A program made the translations under genes and the position numbers. Source: Streptomyces sp. Go-475 (GTDB lineage Bacteria; Actinomycetota; Actinomycetes; Streptomycetales; Streptomycetaceae). Taken from it: a stretch of DNA of 64,000 bases. Each line of letters begins with the position of its first letter. Position 1 is the first letter of the stretch. This document shows positions 25,437 through 34,463 of the stretch, piece by piece. The notes under the pieces are model-generated. The model saw nothing but the letters and a program-made list of their open reading frames with translations. It was not told the DNA's origin and did not search any database. The stretch covers positions 6,863,501 through 6,927,500 of the forward strand of contig NZ_CP026121.1 in assembly GCF_003330845.1 (NCBI RefSeq). The letters run 5' to 3'.

Positions 25437-27908
25437 ATGTCTGATCGTGTTGCCGTGGTCGGGATGTCCATTCGCGCGGCCAAGGTGCAGAGCGCGGCGG
25501 ACTTCTGGCGTCTCCTGATCACAGGGCGTTCCGGGCGGCGTGAAATCGATCCCACGGAATTGGTGCGGCGACGGGTTCCGAGTCGCACATACAAGGATCC
25601 GGCGTATGTGCCTGTCACGTATTCCATGGAAGATTCCCTCGGGTTCGATCCGCAAGCATTCGGACTCGGTGGATCCGAGGCAGAGTTGACCGACCCACAG
25701 CATCGCGCAGTGCTGGAAGCCTGCTACCGGGCAGTGGAAAGCTCAGGATGTTTCATCGGTTCACTGCCTGATCGCGTCGGGGTGTTCGTTGGATCGCGGA
25801 AGAGTGGCTACGGTACACAGATCGAATACCTCTCGGCCGCAGCCGGCAGGCATGTGGATCTCGCCGAGCTTGCCGTGGGGACCGATCCTGACTACCTGTC
25901 CAGCAGAATTTCCTACACCTACGGTCTTACCGGTCCGTCGATGACTGTCCTGACCGCCTGTTCGTCCTCGAGCGTGGCAGTGCACCTTGCCTGCCAGGCA
26001 ATCCTTGCAGGTGAGTGCGATTCGGCGCTGGCGGGCGGTGTCGCTTTGGACGTCACAGACGCGGGCTATACGTTCACCGCAGGCGGAATCTACTCGCCAC
26101 GAGGTCGGTGCGAGCCCTACATGGCGTCAGCCGACGGCACCGTGGAGGGAAATGGCGTCGCTGTCCTTTTCCTGCGACGGTTGGATGTGGCGTTGGCCGA
26201 GGGAAACCCGATCCTTGGCGTCATCGCCGGTACCGCGGTGAACAATGATGGCCGAGAGCGAGCAGGCTTTACGGCGCCAGGCGTTGCCGGCCAGTCCGAA
26301 TTGATCGAAGAGGCCCTCGACATCGCCGAATTGAGGGCCTCCAGTATCGGCCTGCTCGAGGGGCACGGTGCGGGCACGAGCATCGGGGACGCACTGGAGA
26401 TCGATGCCGCGACCCAGGCCTTTCGATCCACTGGAGCCAGTGCCGATGAGTGTCGGCTCCACTCCGTCAAGGCGAACATCGGGAATCTGACCGCGGCGGC
26501 GGGTGCGGCAAGCATCATCGGCTGTCTACTGGCCCTGCGGCATGGACAGATTCCTCCCAACGCTCCCCTGGTGGAAGGAGCCCCGCCAACCGATCTGGGA
26601 GGAACACCGTTCACGCTGGCAGACACGCCGATCGCCTGGCAGCGTTCGGACCAGGGGCGGTACGCAGCGGTCAGTTCGTTCGGGTTGGGCGGAACGAATG
26701 CGCATGTCATCATCGGCGATGCCGAGCCAGACGTGCGGCTTGCCTCGCGCAAGGGGCGGTACTGGCAACTGCTTCCGCTGTCCGCGGACGACCCGGAACG
26801 CCTTTCCGGAACCGTCGGCGCCGTGCGCGCGGCAGTGGACGGAACCTCGGCCGAGGTTCGTCAGGACATCGGCCACACACTGCGCACCGGTCGCCCGGAA
26901 CTCCCCACACGCGCAGCGGCGCTGATCCCGGTCGACGCCGCGTCGGCCGGCGGGAAGTGGCCGTCGCCAGAGCAGTTCCACACGGTTCCCGAAGTACCGC
27001 CGACACTCGTCTTCCTGCTCCCCGGCGAAGCGGTGAGAGCACCGGACGTGGCACTCGCTCTCTACCGGGCCGAGCCGGCTTTCCGGTCGACCGTGGACGA
27101 CGGCCTCGCCATCATGAAGCAGGTGCTGGCTCCTGAGATGTTCGCGGCTGTGCGCGACGCGTTCCTGCACGGTAGGTATCCGGTCGCAACGCATGCGCTT
27201 CAGCCGGTGCTGCACCTGCTCGGCCTCGGACAGCACGCCTTCCTCAGCGACCTGGACGTCAGGCCGGACTTGCTCGTGGGGCACGGCGTCGGCGAGCTGA
27301 CCGCCGCTCAGCTGAGCGGCGTCCTCTCGTTCGAGGACGCGGCGCGGGCGGTGTGCTGGCGCAGCCAGGCCATGGCAGCCCCTTCGGAACACACCGAAGC
27401 CGTTGTCCGCTTCACCCGTCGGATGCGCGACGTACGGCTGAACTCTCCTGCCACGCCGACGCTTTCCCGCGTTTCGGGAGCATGGCTGACCGACGAGGAG
27501 GCGCGTGATCCTGGGTACTGGGGAGCGCAGCTGGGTGAGCATGGCCCCTTCGACGAGGCCCTGCGCTCTGTGGTGACCGAGCACCCTGCGGCTGTGTATC
27601 TGCAGCTGAACAGCGGAACGAATCTGCTGCGGGCCGCTCAGCGTTGGGGAGCGCCTGAGGACTCCGGCGTGGCCCTGGCATCCGGTGGAGAAGCCTCAGA
27701 CAGCTGGTGCTCGCTGCTCCAGGCTGTCGGAACTCTCTGGGAACAGGGTGTGCGGATCAACTGGCAGGCCTATGCCGAGCGCGATCACGCACTCCGGGCC
27801 GACGTGGCGCCACGGGCCTTCGGGCGGATCCCGTACGTGCATCCTTCACTGCTGGAGCATTGCCCCGGGATCGACCCGGCGGATCTTTCGGGAAGGCGGG
27901 TCAGCTGA
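25437..27908 (+). CDS. Ketosynthase protein with degenerate acyltransferase (KS-AT0)
   Basis: 823 residues. The KS spans about 1-430: nucleophile Cys in TACSSSS (about 175), first His in GHGAGT (about 309; usual EAHGTGT), and KANIGN where family members have NIGH. The second catalytic His is therefore Asn (codon AAT at 26484). Residues about 520-800 resemble an acyltransferase, but the GHSxGE motif is GHGVGE (no nucleophile Ser) and much of the middle, including the YASH/HAFH region, is missing. There is no carrier domain. It must work with substrates on other proteins. Its stop overlaps the NRPS start (TGATG). Confidence 0.87.
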   Translation: MSDRVAVVGMSIRAAKVQSAADFWRLLITGRSGRREIDPTELVRRRVPSRTYKDPAYVPVTYSMEDSLGFDPQAFGLGGSEAELTDPQHRAVLEACYRAVESSGCFIGSLPDRVGVFVGSRKSGYGTQIEYLSAAAGRHVDLAELAVGTDPDYLSSRISYTYGLTGPSMTVLTACSSSSVAVHLACQAILAGECDSALAGGVALDVTDAGYTFTAGGIYSPRGRCEPYMASADGTVEGNGVAVLFLRRLDVALAEGNPILGVIAGTAVNNDGRERAGFTAPGVAGQSELIEEALDIAELRASSIGLLEGHGAGTSIGDALEIDAATQAFRSTGASADECRLHSVKANIGNLTAAAGAASIIGCLLALRHGQIPPNAPLVEGAPPTDLGGTPFTLADTPIAWQRSDQGRYAAVSSFGLGGTNAHVIIGDAEPDVRLASRKGRYWQLLPLSADDPERLSGTVGAVRAAVDGTSAEVRQDIGHTLRTGRPELPTRAAALIPVDAASAGGKWPSPEQFHTVPEVPPTLVFLLPGEAVRAPDVALALYRAEPAFRSTVDDGLAIMKQVLAPEMFAAVRDAFLHGRYPVATHALQPVLHLLGLGQHAFLSDLDVRPDLLVGHGVGELTAAQLSGVLSFEDAARAVCWRSQAMAAPSEHTEAVVRFTRRMRDVRLNSPATPTLSRVSGAWLTDEEARDPGYWGAQLGEHGPFDEALRSVVTEHPAAVYLQLNSGTNLLRAAQRWGAPEDSGVALASGGEASDSWCSLLQAVGTLWEQGVRINWQAYAERDHALRADVAPRAFGRIPYVHPSLLEHCPGIDPADLSGRRVS

Positions 27909-30900
27909 TGACGTTCCAGGGAAGTGCAAACCCGGCCTCTCTGTCGCAGCAGCGCGTTTGGTTCACCGAACAGTTGCTGCCCGGGACCTCCAGGAACAAC
28001 CTGTGTGTGCAGTTCGTCGTACACGGCGAGCTGGATGTGCCGACTCTCGAGCGCGCGGTCAACGACGTCATCGAACGGCATGAGGTCCTGAGAACCAGAT
28101 TCGGGATCCTGGGTGACGCCCTCGTCCAGGATGTGCTGGACCAGGCCCGGGTCACTGTGCAACAGCTCGACGCAGCCGACGAAGAATCTGTCTTCGCCAA
28201 AGCCGCGGAACTTGCCCGAGAGCCATTCGATCTGAGCGACGCGCCCTTGGTGCGCGCTGGCCTGGTGCAGTGCGGCAGCGGCACCAGGATTGTGGTGTTC
28301 GCGCTGCACCACGTCGTGGCTGACGTCCGGTCTCTGGACATCTTTCTGCGTGAGGTCGTGGAGATGTACCGAAAGGACAGGGCAGGCGGCGTCCCGGACC
28401 TGCTTGATCTGCCGCCGATCCGCTACGTCGACTTCGCGGCAAGGCAACGTGAGTGGGCGAATACGCCGCAGGCCGTCGAACGACGGGCCGCACAGATACG
28501 CGAGCTCTCGGAATTCCCCGCTGTGGTCGACCTCCCGGCCGACCGCCCCCGGCCGGCCGTGCAGACGTTTGCAGTGGCGTCCGCGCACTGGCGTACCTCG
28601 TCAGCTCTGGTACACGAGCTCGAGAAGGTGACGCGCGAGCACGGAGCGACCCTCGAGACGATGGTTCTGGCGTCGTTCTCGGCCGTGGTGAGTCTCTGGT
28701 CGAGGCAGTCACGGCTACTGGTGGCGACCCCGGTGGCCAACCGCTCGCCCGTCGAAACCGAGCGGCTGGTCGGCCCCTTCGAGAACACCCTCGTGATCCC
28801 GGCGGACATGACGGGAGACCCGTCCTTCGCCGGGTACCTCGAGCGCGTACGTGACGCGCACCAAAGAGTCGCGTCAGAGAACGTCCCGTTCGAGGAGGTC
28901 ATCGACGGTGTTGCGCCCGAGCGCAGCCTGTCTCATAACCCGCTGGTGCAGGTGATGGCGGCATTCGAGGAAGCCTCCGTGCTTCATACGGAACTGCCCG
29001 AGGCCGAACTGGAACTGATCGACCATCAGACGGGAACCGCACAGTTCGACCTGGTACTGAACGTCACCCCGCTCGGCGGCGGTCTGGACTGCCGGCTTCA
29101 GTATGCGACCGACCTCTTCGACCAGGACACAGCGGAGCGGTTCATCAGGCATCTGCGGCGGCTGTGGGAGGTTGTCGCCGCCAGACCGGATGCCAGTGTC
29201 GGGAGCATCGACCTGGCAGACCTGGAGGAGCGGGCCGTGCTCTCCACACTCGGCACGGGCCCCACGCGCCCGGTCGATCCCCGCGCGCTCCCCGCCAGGC
29301 TGTCCGAGACCGCGCGCAGTCGGCCAGACGCCGTTGCGGTGAAGGCATCCGACGGCACCTACACCTACGCGCAGCTCATCGAGCGAGCGGAGGCGATCGG
29401 TGCGGCGTTGACGGCCCGTGGGCTGCGGCCGGGCGATCTGGTCGGCGTAGCCCTTCCGCGTGGCCGCGACCTGCCGGCAGGTCTGCTCGGCGTCTGGGCT
29501 GCGGGAGGAACGTACGTACCCCTTGACCCCGCGTACCCCAGAGCCCGGCTGGAGCACATGACGCAGGACGCGGGCATCAAGGTCCTGCTGAGCACGTGCG
29601 AGCTCGCGGACCGCATCCCCGTGCCCGCAGATACTGAAGTGCTGGTGCTGGACGGACCTGCTGTCCCGCTTCCAGCCGAGAAGCCGGCCCCCGTGACATG
29701 CGGCGATCACCTGGCCTACGTGATGTACACCTCCGGCTCGACCGGCCGCCCCAAGGGAGTGATGGTCAGCCATAAGAGCCTCGGGAACCTTCTGGACGAC
29801 TTCATGTCCGAGTCCGGGTTCGGCACGCGTGACCGGATGCTCGCACTGACATCCTTGTCCTTCGACATCGCAGGGCTGGAACTCTGGCTCCCGCTGCTGG
29901 CCGGAGGAACACTGGTGATCGGGCCGCCAGGTGTCGGCGGCGACCCGGAGCGGCTCCACAGACTTCTCTCGGACGAGAAAGTCACAGTGGTGCAGGCCAC
30001 TCCAGCGACCTGGAAGCTCTACGCGTCGTCCCACCGCGTCGCGCCGCCTGCGCTCCGGCAGATATGGAGTGGTGGCGAGCACTTGCCGCACTCGCTCGCC
30101 CGGGCGCTGACCGCGATGGGGCCTGAAGTGCACAACCTCTATGGACCGACGGAGACCACCATATGGTCGACGCGTGCAGTGCTGCGGCGGCTCGACAGCG
30201 TCACCGGAATCGGGCGGCCCATTTCCAACACTCGCCTGTTCGTCGTCAATGCCGATGGCCGGCCGGTTCCCATGGGGATACCTGGAGAGTTGTGCATCGG
30301 CGGTGCGGGGCTGGCGCTGGGCTACCTCGGCCGCCCCGATCTGACCGCACAGCGGTTCGTCGATATCGAAGGGCTGCCCGTCTACCGCACCGGAGACCTC
30401 GTCAGGTGGCGGTCCGACGGGAATCTGGAGTATCTCGGGCGTCTCGACGACCAGGTGAAGATCCGTGGGCACCGAGTGGAACCCGGGGAAGTCGACGCGA
30501 TGGCCCGAGCCTGCCCTGACGTCCGGGACGCCAGCACGCTGGCCGTGACGACCTCCGCAGGAGAGGAGCAGCTGGTCACCTTCGTGACGCCGGAGAAGGG
30601 CGCGGATCAAGCCGATAACACCACAGAAGACTGGCGTGTCATCTGGGAGAACACCTATGCCGAAGGCGAACCCGCCGCAGAAGATGACTTCGATCTGAAG
30701 GGCTGGCAGAGCAGCTACTCCAAACAGCCACTGCCGGAGGCGGAGATGCGGGACTGGGTGACGCAGACCGTTGACAGAATCGCCGGGACGGGCGCTCGCA
30801 CCTTCGCGGAGATCGGCTGCGGCACCGGATTGCTGCTGCTGCGCCTGGCTCCTGCGGCCGACCGCTATCTGGGTATCGACTTCTCCGCAGAGGCCATTGG

Positions 30901-32245
30901 TCATGTGAGGAGCGCGGTCGCCCGGCGAGGGCTCAGCAGCCAGGTGCGGTTGGCCACGGCAGCCGCCCAGCAGATCGGGGACGTCGCCGACGGGGAGCTC
31001 TTCGACTGCGTAGTGATCAACTCTGTTGCCCAGTACTTCCCTGGCCGGGACTATCTCACGGAAGTCTTGACCGAAGCGAGCAAGATCGTTGTTCCTGGCG
31101 GACATATCTACGTCGGCGACCTGCGGAGCCTGAAACTCGCGGAGGCGTTCCATATCAGTGTGCTGGAAATGGATGACCGACTGGGGACCGAGGAACTGCG
31201 TGCCCTCGCTGCACGGCACGCACTGGAGGACGATGAACTCCTCATCGACCCCGGGTACTTCGCAGAGCTTCAGGACGCGCTTCCGGCGGTGACCGGGATC
31301 CAGGGATGGCTCAAGGCCCCCGGATACGACAACGAGATGACGCGTTTCCGCTACGACGTCCTGCTGAAGATCGGTGGGGAGGTACCGGATCGGCCGCAGC
31401 CCTGTGAGTACCTCGGCTGGGAGGAGGTCTCCGACCTTGAGGGCCTGGACAGACTGCTCGGCGCGTCGAGTTCCGCCGCGGTCGTCGTCGACGGCATTCC
31501 GAATGCCCGCGTCGCACGCTTCGCCCACCTAGCGTCGGGTGATGAGATGCCCCCCTTCGTGTGCTTGCCGGAGGAACTCGACGAAGTGGCAGCTCGGCAC
31601 GGCTGGGACACTCGGCATGCCTGGTCCTCTCGCTTCCCGCGGCAAGGACGCATACGGACGACCTTCACTCACCGCAGCCGGTGGAGCGGACACTTCATTC
31701 ACGAGCGGCCGACGATCGACGGGCCGACGAGCAACGACCCTGGGCAGGGAGCTCGGCTGCAGGTGCTGAAACACAGCGCACGAGCCTTCCTTCGGCAGAA
31801 CCTGCCCGCATACATGGTGCCGAACCGGGTGCTGACCCTGCCGGAATTTCCGCTGACCCCGAACGGGAAGACCGACCGGAACGCCTTGAAGGCCATCGCT
31901 CGACAGCAGGTATCCAGTACGGATCACGTCCTTCCGAGTGGACCTGTTCAAAATCTTCTGCACGAGATCTGGTGTGAAGTGCTGAACGTCTCTCGAGTCA
32001 GCGTCGTGGAGAACATCTTCGACGCCGGCACCACATCCCTGCTGGTGGTGCGTATACGCCAGGAACTCCGTGATCGGCATGGCATCGACATCCCGCTGAC
32101 TTCCTTCTTCGCCTGTCCGACGATCTCGTCACTCGCTCAAACTCTCGACCCGGGAATGGAACGTCACCATTCCGACGGTCGGCCTGCAAGCCCTCGTGCG
32201 CAAAATGCCACAGCCGCGCGTCGTCGGCAGCGCCGCCGGCAGTGA
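27908..32245 (+). CDS. NRPS module C-A(Gly)-MT-PCP
   Basis: 1445 residues. The C domain is at about 5-440 (HHVVAD). The A domain starts at about 455 with YTSGSTGRPKGV (about 604), SFDIAGLE, NLYGPTETT and RIxG-type VKIRGHRVEPGE. A methyltransferase is inserted after A8 at about 930-1160 (EIGCGTGLLLL), the usual place for N-methylation. The A10 Lys is in LTPNGKTDR (about 1320). The PCP Ser is in FDAGTTSLLVV (about 1377). My reading of the specificity pocket is DILQWGLIWK, one residue from the classical glycine code, so the unit is probably N-methylglycine. There is no thioesterase. The last 30 residues are Arg/Ala-rich and end just before an IS5 remnant. Confidence 0.9.
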   Translation: MTFQGSANPASLSQQRVWFTEQLLPGTSRNNLCVQFVVHGELDVPTLERAVNDVIERHEVLRTRFGILGDALVQDVLDQARVTVQQLDAADEESVFAKAAELAREPFDLSDAPLVRAGLVQCGSGTRIVVFALHHVVADVRSLDIFLREVVEMYRKDRAGGVPDLLDLPPIRYVDFAARQREWANTPQAVERRAAQIRELSEFPAVVDLPADRPRPAVQTFAVASAHWRTSSALVHELEKVTREHGATLETMVLASFSAVVSLWSRQSRLLVATPVANRSPVETERLVGPFENTLVIPADMTGDPSFAGYLERVRDAHQRVASENVPFEEVIDGVAPERSLSHNPLVQVMAAFEEASVLHTELPEAELELIDHQTGTAQFDLVLNVTPLGGGLDCRLQYATDLFDQDTAERFIRHLRRLWEVVAARPDASVGSIDLADLEERAVLSTLGTGPTRPVDPRALPARLSETARSRPDAVAVKASDGTYTYAQLIERAEAIGAALTARGLRPGDLVGVALPRGRDLPAGLLGVWAAGGTYVPLDPAYPRARLEHMTQDAGIKVLLSTCELADRIPVPADTEVLVLDGPAVPLPAEKPAPVTCGDHLAYVMYTSGSTGRPKGVMVSHKSLGNLLDDFMSESGFGTRDRMLALTSLSFDIAGLELWLPLLAGGTLVIGPPGVGGDPERLHRLLSDEKVTVVQATPATWKLYASSHRVAPPALRQIWSGGEHLPHSLARALTAMGPEVHNLYGPTETTIWSTRAVLRRLDSVTGIGRPISNTRLFVVNADGRPVPMGIPGELCIGGAGLALGYLGRPDLTAQRFVDIEGLPVYRTGDLVRWRSDGNLEYLGRLDDQVKIRGHRVEPGEVDAMARACPDVRDASTLAVTTSAGEEQLVTFVTPEKGADQADNTTEDWRVIWENTYAEGEPAAEDDFDLKGWQSSYSKQPLPEAEMRDWVTQTVDRIAGTGARTFAEIGCGTGLLLLRLAPAADRYLGIDFSAEAIGHVRSAVARRGLSSQVRLATAAAQQIGDVADGELFDCVVINSVAQYFPGRDYLTEVLTEASKIVVPGGHIYVGDLRSLKLAEAFHISVLEMDDRLGTEELRALAARHALEDDELLIDPGYFAELQDALPAVTGIQGWLKAPGYDNEMTRFRYDVLLKIGGEVPDRPQPCEYLGWEEVSDLEGLDRLLGASSSAAVVVDGIPNARVARFAHLASGDEMPPFVCLPEELDEVAARHGWDTRHAWSSRFPRQGRIRTTFTHRSRWSGHFIHERPTIDGPTSNDPGQGARLQVLKHSARAFLRQNLPAYMVPNRVLTLPEFPLTPNGKTDRNALKAIARQQVSSTDHVLPSGPVQNLLHEIWCEVLNVSRVSVVENIFDAGTTSLLVVRIRQELRDRHGIDIPLTSFFACPTISSLAQTLDPGMERHHSDGRPASPRAQNATAARRRQRRRQ

Positions 32246-32294
32246 GAGCGCGCAGCAGGCGAGTGCGGATCGCCCCGCGGTAGACAGCCGGCAC

Positions 32295-32435
32295 AGTGCC
32301 GTGGCGGGTGCCACGGCGGGCGATGGCCCGCCCGATGCCGCGCTCGCGGACCTGGTCGCGGTAGCTGCCGTGGTCGTAGCCGCGGTCGGTGAACAGCACG
32401 TCCGGCTTGCGGCACGGACGGCCCATTCGGCCGCG
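32295..32435 (-). pseudogene. IS5-family transposase remnant
   Basis: The minus strand reads RGRMGRPCRKPDVLFTDRGY followed by DHGSYRDQVRERGIG and IARRGTRHGT. This matches the catalytic DRGYD region of IS5-family DDE transposases. Neither the N-terminal part nor the later WVVER helix is found, so only about 47 codons survive. It lies 50 bp after the NRPS stop. Confidence 0.7.
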
Positions 32436-32484
32436 GGCGGGCGCCGCTGCCACACGCCTCCAGCGCTCATTCTCTTCCCTCGTT

Positions 32485-32494
32485 GAAGCGCTTC
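32485..32494. promoter_or_regulatory. GAAGCGCTTC palindrome upstream of lmbU
   Basis: Identical to the 10-bp palindrome at 22106-22115. It lies in the 547-bp space 32246-32792, which otherwise holds the IS5 remnant and the decayed condensation-gene copy. Confidence 0.45.
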
Positions 32495-32571
32495 GACACT
32501 GATCGACAGTTGAGGCTCGTATCGCTCAACTTGCGTGGTGAGACTGGGCGGTTAAGCCTGCAATGTCCCCC

Positions 32572-32600
32572 TTGACAAGCCTGAACCTCGGTGTGAATCT
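32572..32600 (+). promoter_or_regulatory. Probable lmbU promoter
   Basis: TTGACA (32572-32577), 17 bp, GAATCT (32595-32600): the same hexamers and spacing as at 22170-22198. Transcription would give a leader of roughly 185 nt before lmbU. Confidence 0.5.
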
Positions 32601-32617
32601 GGCTCCGCTTCACTATT

Positions 32618-32627
32618 CAAGCGCTTG
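32618..32627. promoter_or_regulatory. AAGCGCTT box downstream of the lmbU promoter
   Basis: CAAGCGCTTG is a perfect 10-bp palindrome 47 bp from the start of TTGACA to the core, exactly as at 22216-22225, so the two promoters are likely controlled alike. Confidence 0.45.
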
Positions 32628-32792
32628 CGAGCCCGGGGAACGTGGCCGTTGGAGGGCTGGTGGTCGACGGCTCGCGGTGACCAGGAGTTCGAGCGGCGGA
32701 AGGTGCGGGCCTGTCGGTACGGAGGTCGAACGCTCTGCTCTGAATGACACCCGAAAGTCGGACGATGCATGGAGAGAGCCCAGGGGGTAGCA

Positions 32793-33506
32793 ATGCGTAA
32801 GACGGTCAGTCCGGCAGGCCGAAGCGCGCGGCATATGGCAGCGGGAGCCGCGCGACAGCCGCGAGGCTCAGGTGTTCAGCTGTACAAGTCCGGCTTGCTG
32901 TTCACGGCCAAGCAGAGCTTCAGAACCTGGGAAGAGCTCGGTACCGAACTGTTCTCTTTTGCCGACTCCTCCACCTGGTGGATCGCCGATTGGCTGGTCT
33001 ACGGAGAGTCCGTATTCCAGGACCGCTACGAGGAAGCCATCAAGCGGACCTCGCTCAGTTACCAGACTCTGCGCAACTACAGCTGGGTTGCGCGTGCGTT
33101 TCCGTTGTCCCGCAGGCGTCAAGGTCTGAGCTTCAGCCACCACCTCGAAGTTGTGGCACTGGAGGAACCGGAGCAGGACTACTGGCTGCGGAAGGCGGAA
33201 GAACTGGGCTGGAGCAGAAACAAGCTGCGCCGGGAAGTTCGCAGCAGTCTGCTCATGCGGCAGAGCGAGCTGACGCAGTCCGGTGCCGGGGGTGACGAGG
33301 AGTCAGGTGCCGTCGCCCGCACAGCGGCCGGGTCGACGTCGACGCTGCTCCGGCGTGACGCCACCTCCACGGCCGAAGCCCGCTCGCTGATACTTCAGTT
33401 CTCAGCCGATGAGCTGGCAGGTATGGGGAGGGCCGCCAGGAGGGACAGCGAGTCGGTCGAGGCCTGGGTGGCGAAGGTCGTACGGCGCGCCATCGACTGT
33501 TCCTGA
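32793..33506 (+). CDS. LmbU-family pathway-specific regulator
   Basis: 237 residues. The family core is clear: WEELGTELFSFADSSTWWIA, DWLVYGESVFQDRYEEAI, SYQTLRNYSWVARAFPLSRR, LSFSHHLEVVALEEPEQDYW and LGWSRNKLRREVRSSLL (about residues 40-165). Known relatives are LmbU (lincomycin), NovE (novobiocin) and HrmB (hormaomycin), DNA-binding activators of their clusters. The C-terminal 70 residues are variable. ATG at 32793 has GGGGGT 6 nt upstream; an ATG at 32769 is in frame but less well placed. It is probably the main switch of this cluster, acting at the CGCYGGCG palindromes at 25347 and 34464. Confidence 0.88.
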   Translation: MRKTVSPAGRSARHMAAGAARQPRGSGVQLYKSGLLFTAKQSFRTWEELGTELFSFADSSTWWIADWLVYGESVFQDRYEEAIKRTSLSYQTLRNYSWVARAFPLSRRRQGLSFSHHLEVVALEEPEQDYWLRKAEELGWSRNKLRREVRSSLLMRQSELTQSGAGGDEESGAVARTAAGSTSTLLRRDATSTAEARSLILQFSADELAGMGRAARRDSESVEAWVAKVVRRAIDCS

Positions 33507-33651
33507 GGCTCTGACCCACGGTCGGGGCGCGGGGGAAGTACTGCGGAGAAGCCCATGGGTGTTCTCCGGGGCGCTGTGGCCGGCCACCGCAGATCCGTTC
33601 TCGGTCCGCTCGACCAGCGGACCGATCGTCGACCGGTGGGTGTCCGATGCC

Positions 33652-34383
33652 TCAAGACGCGGAGCCGGATCCATCTGTGTGCGCGCCACCGACGTGGACC
33701 GCGAAAAGGCGCGCATCGAAATAGTGGTCATCTGGTGACTGCACCACGGGGCCGAAGGGCACCCACGGCGCTCGCCCTTCGACGACGGGGACGAGAGCCC
33801 GCCCCACCAGGCAGATGACGGCCGCTCGCGGGACGCGTCTGATGGAGCGCTCGATATTTTCCAGCACCCGTTCTGTCACAGTCGAACTGAAGGGCTCATA
33901 GAAGTAGAATACGCCCGAATCGTCCGGGATTTCGAATTCTTCGGCGCTCTGGTGGCGTATTTCGATATCGTTGCACCTCTTCGAAGCGGAGTCATACTGC
34001 ATCACATTTTGTGTGGCAATATTGCAGAGGTGCCCGGAAAGCTCGACTCCGATGATTTTCTTGAATGGAAATTCGGAAGCCACCAGAAGCGCACGGCCCT
34101 TGCCGGAGCCGAAATCGATGAACGTCACCTCCTCGTAGTCGACGGGAACCTGTGATATCACCGCCCTCAGGGTTCCGGTGGGCGAGGGGGAGTATCGGTA
34201 GTTGTTGAGCAGGTCGAAATTGTCGGTCTTGCCGGCGTCCCAGCTTTCGAAGGGAGTGCTTGTTTCCACTCCGAAAGAAGTGTCGAATTTGTCGATCTGG
34301 TCGATCTCGGCAACCTTGGCGTCGAATGCTTCCTTGGTTTTCAGGTAATCGAGGAAGTTCTGCTGCTTATCTTTGTCGGTCAC
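33652..34383 (-). CDS. SAM-dependent methyltransferase of unusual base composition
   Basis: 243 residues. The SAM-binding motif VTFIDFGSGKGRALLVASEF is at about 88, followed by KIIGVELSGHLCNIATQN and the FYFYEPF segment near 165. The N-terminus is lysine-rich. Codon use is far less GC-biased than in its neighbours: by hand count 33961-34080 has 56 G/C in 120 bases. It therefore looks recently acquired. GTG start at 34383 with AGGAGGG 5 nt upstream. It is divergent from the AMP ligase and convergent with lmbU. The substrate is unknown, plausibly the cluster product. Confidence 0.82.
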   Translation of the reverse strand: MTDKDKQQNFLDYLKTKEAFDAKVAEIDQIDKFDTSFGVETSTPFESWDAGKTDNFDLLNNYRYSPSPTGTLRAVISQVPVDYEEVTFIDFGSGKGRALLVASEFPFKKIIGVELSGHLCNIATQNVMQYDSASKRCNDIEIRHQSAEEFEIPDDSGVFYFYEPFSSTVTERVLENIERSIRRVPRAAVICLVGRALVPVVEGRAPWVPFGPVVQSPDDHYFDARLFAVHVGGAHTDGSGSAS

Positions 34384-34463
34384 TACACCCTCCTGCTGTC
34401 CACGCCCGGAGCCAGGTAAGGCGAGTATGGACCCGAACCGACGGCATGAACACGCTTCATCAC

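Larger units (their letters stand above)
32571..32757 (+). repeat. Decayed second copy of the condensation-gene promoter and 5' end
   Basis: Aligns end to end with 22169-22378, with one short gap and scattered substitutions. It shares TTGACA, GTGTGAATCTGG, AAGCGCTTGCG, the CCGTTGGA start region, GTCGACGGCTCGC and CAGGAGTTCGA. In 22248-24140 these bases encode residues up to about 44; here the reading frame is broken and runs into lmbU. It marks an old duplication. Confidence 0.75.

Noticed and set aside
27707..27907. Upstream extension of the NRPS start
   Set aside because: The extra 67 codons overlap the 3' end of the KS gene and lack C-domain similarity; the ATG at 27908 overlapping the KS stop is the natural start.
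28874..31528. 884-codon minus-strand frame inside the NRPS gene
   Set aside because: Antisense shadow; the plus strand carries all NRPS core motifs through this stretch.
32295..32435. Complete insertion sequence at the NRPS end
   Set aside because: Only the central transposase segment is readable; no terminal inverted repeats, target duplication or remaining catalytic parts could be found.
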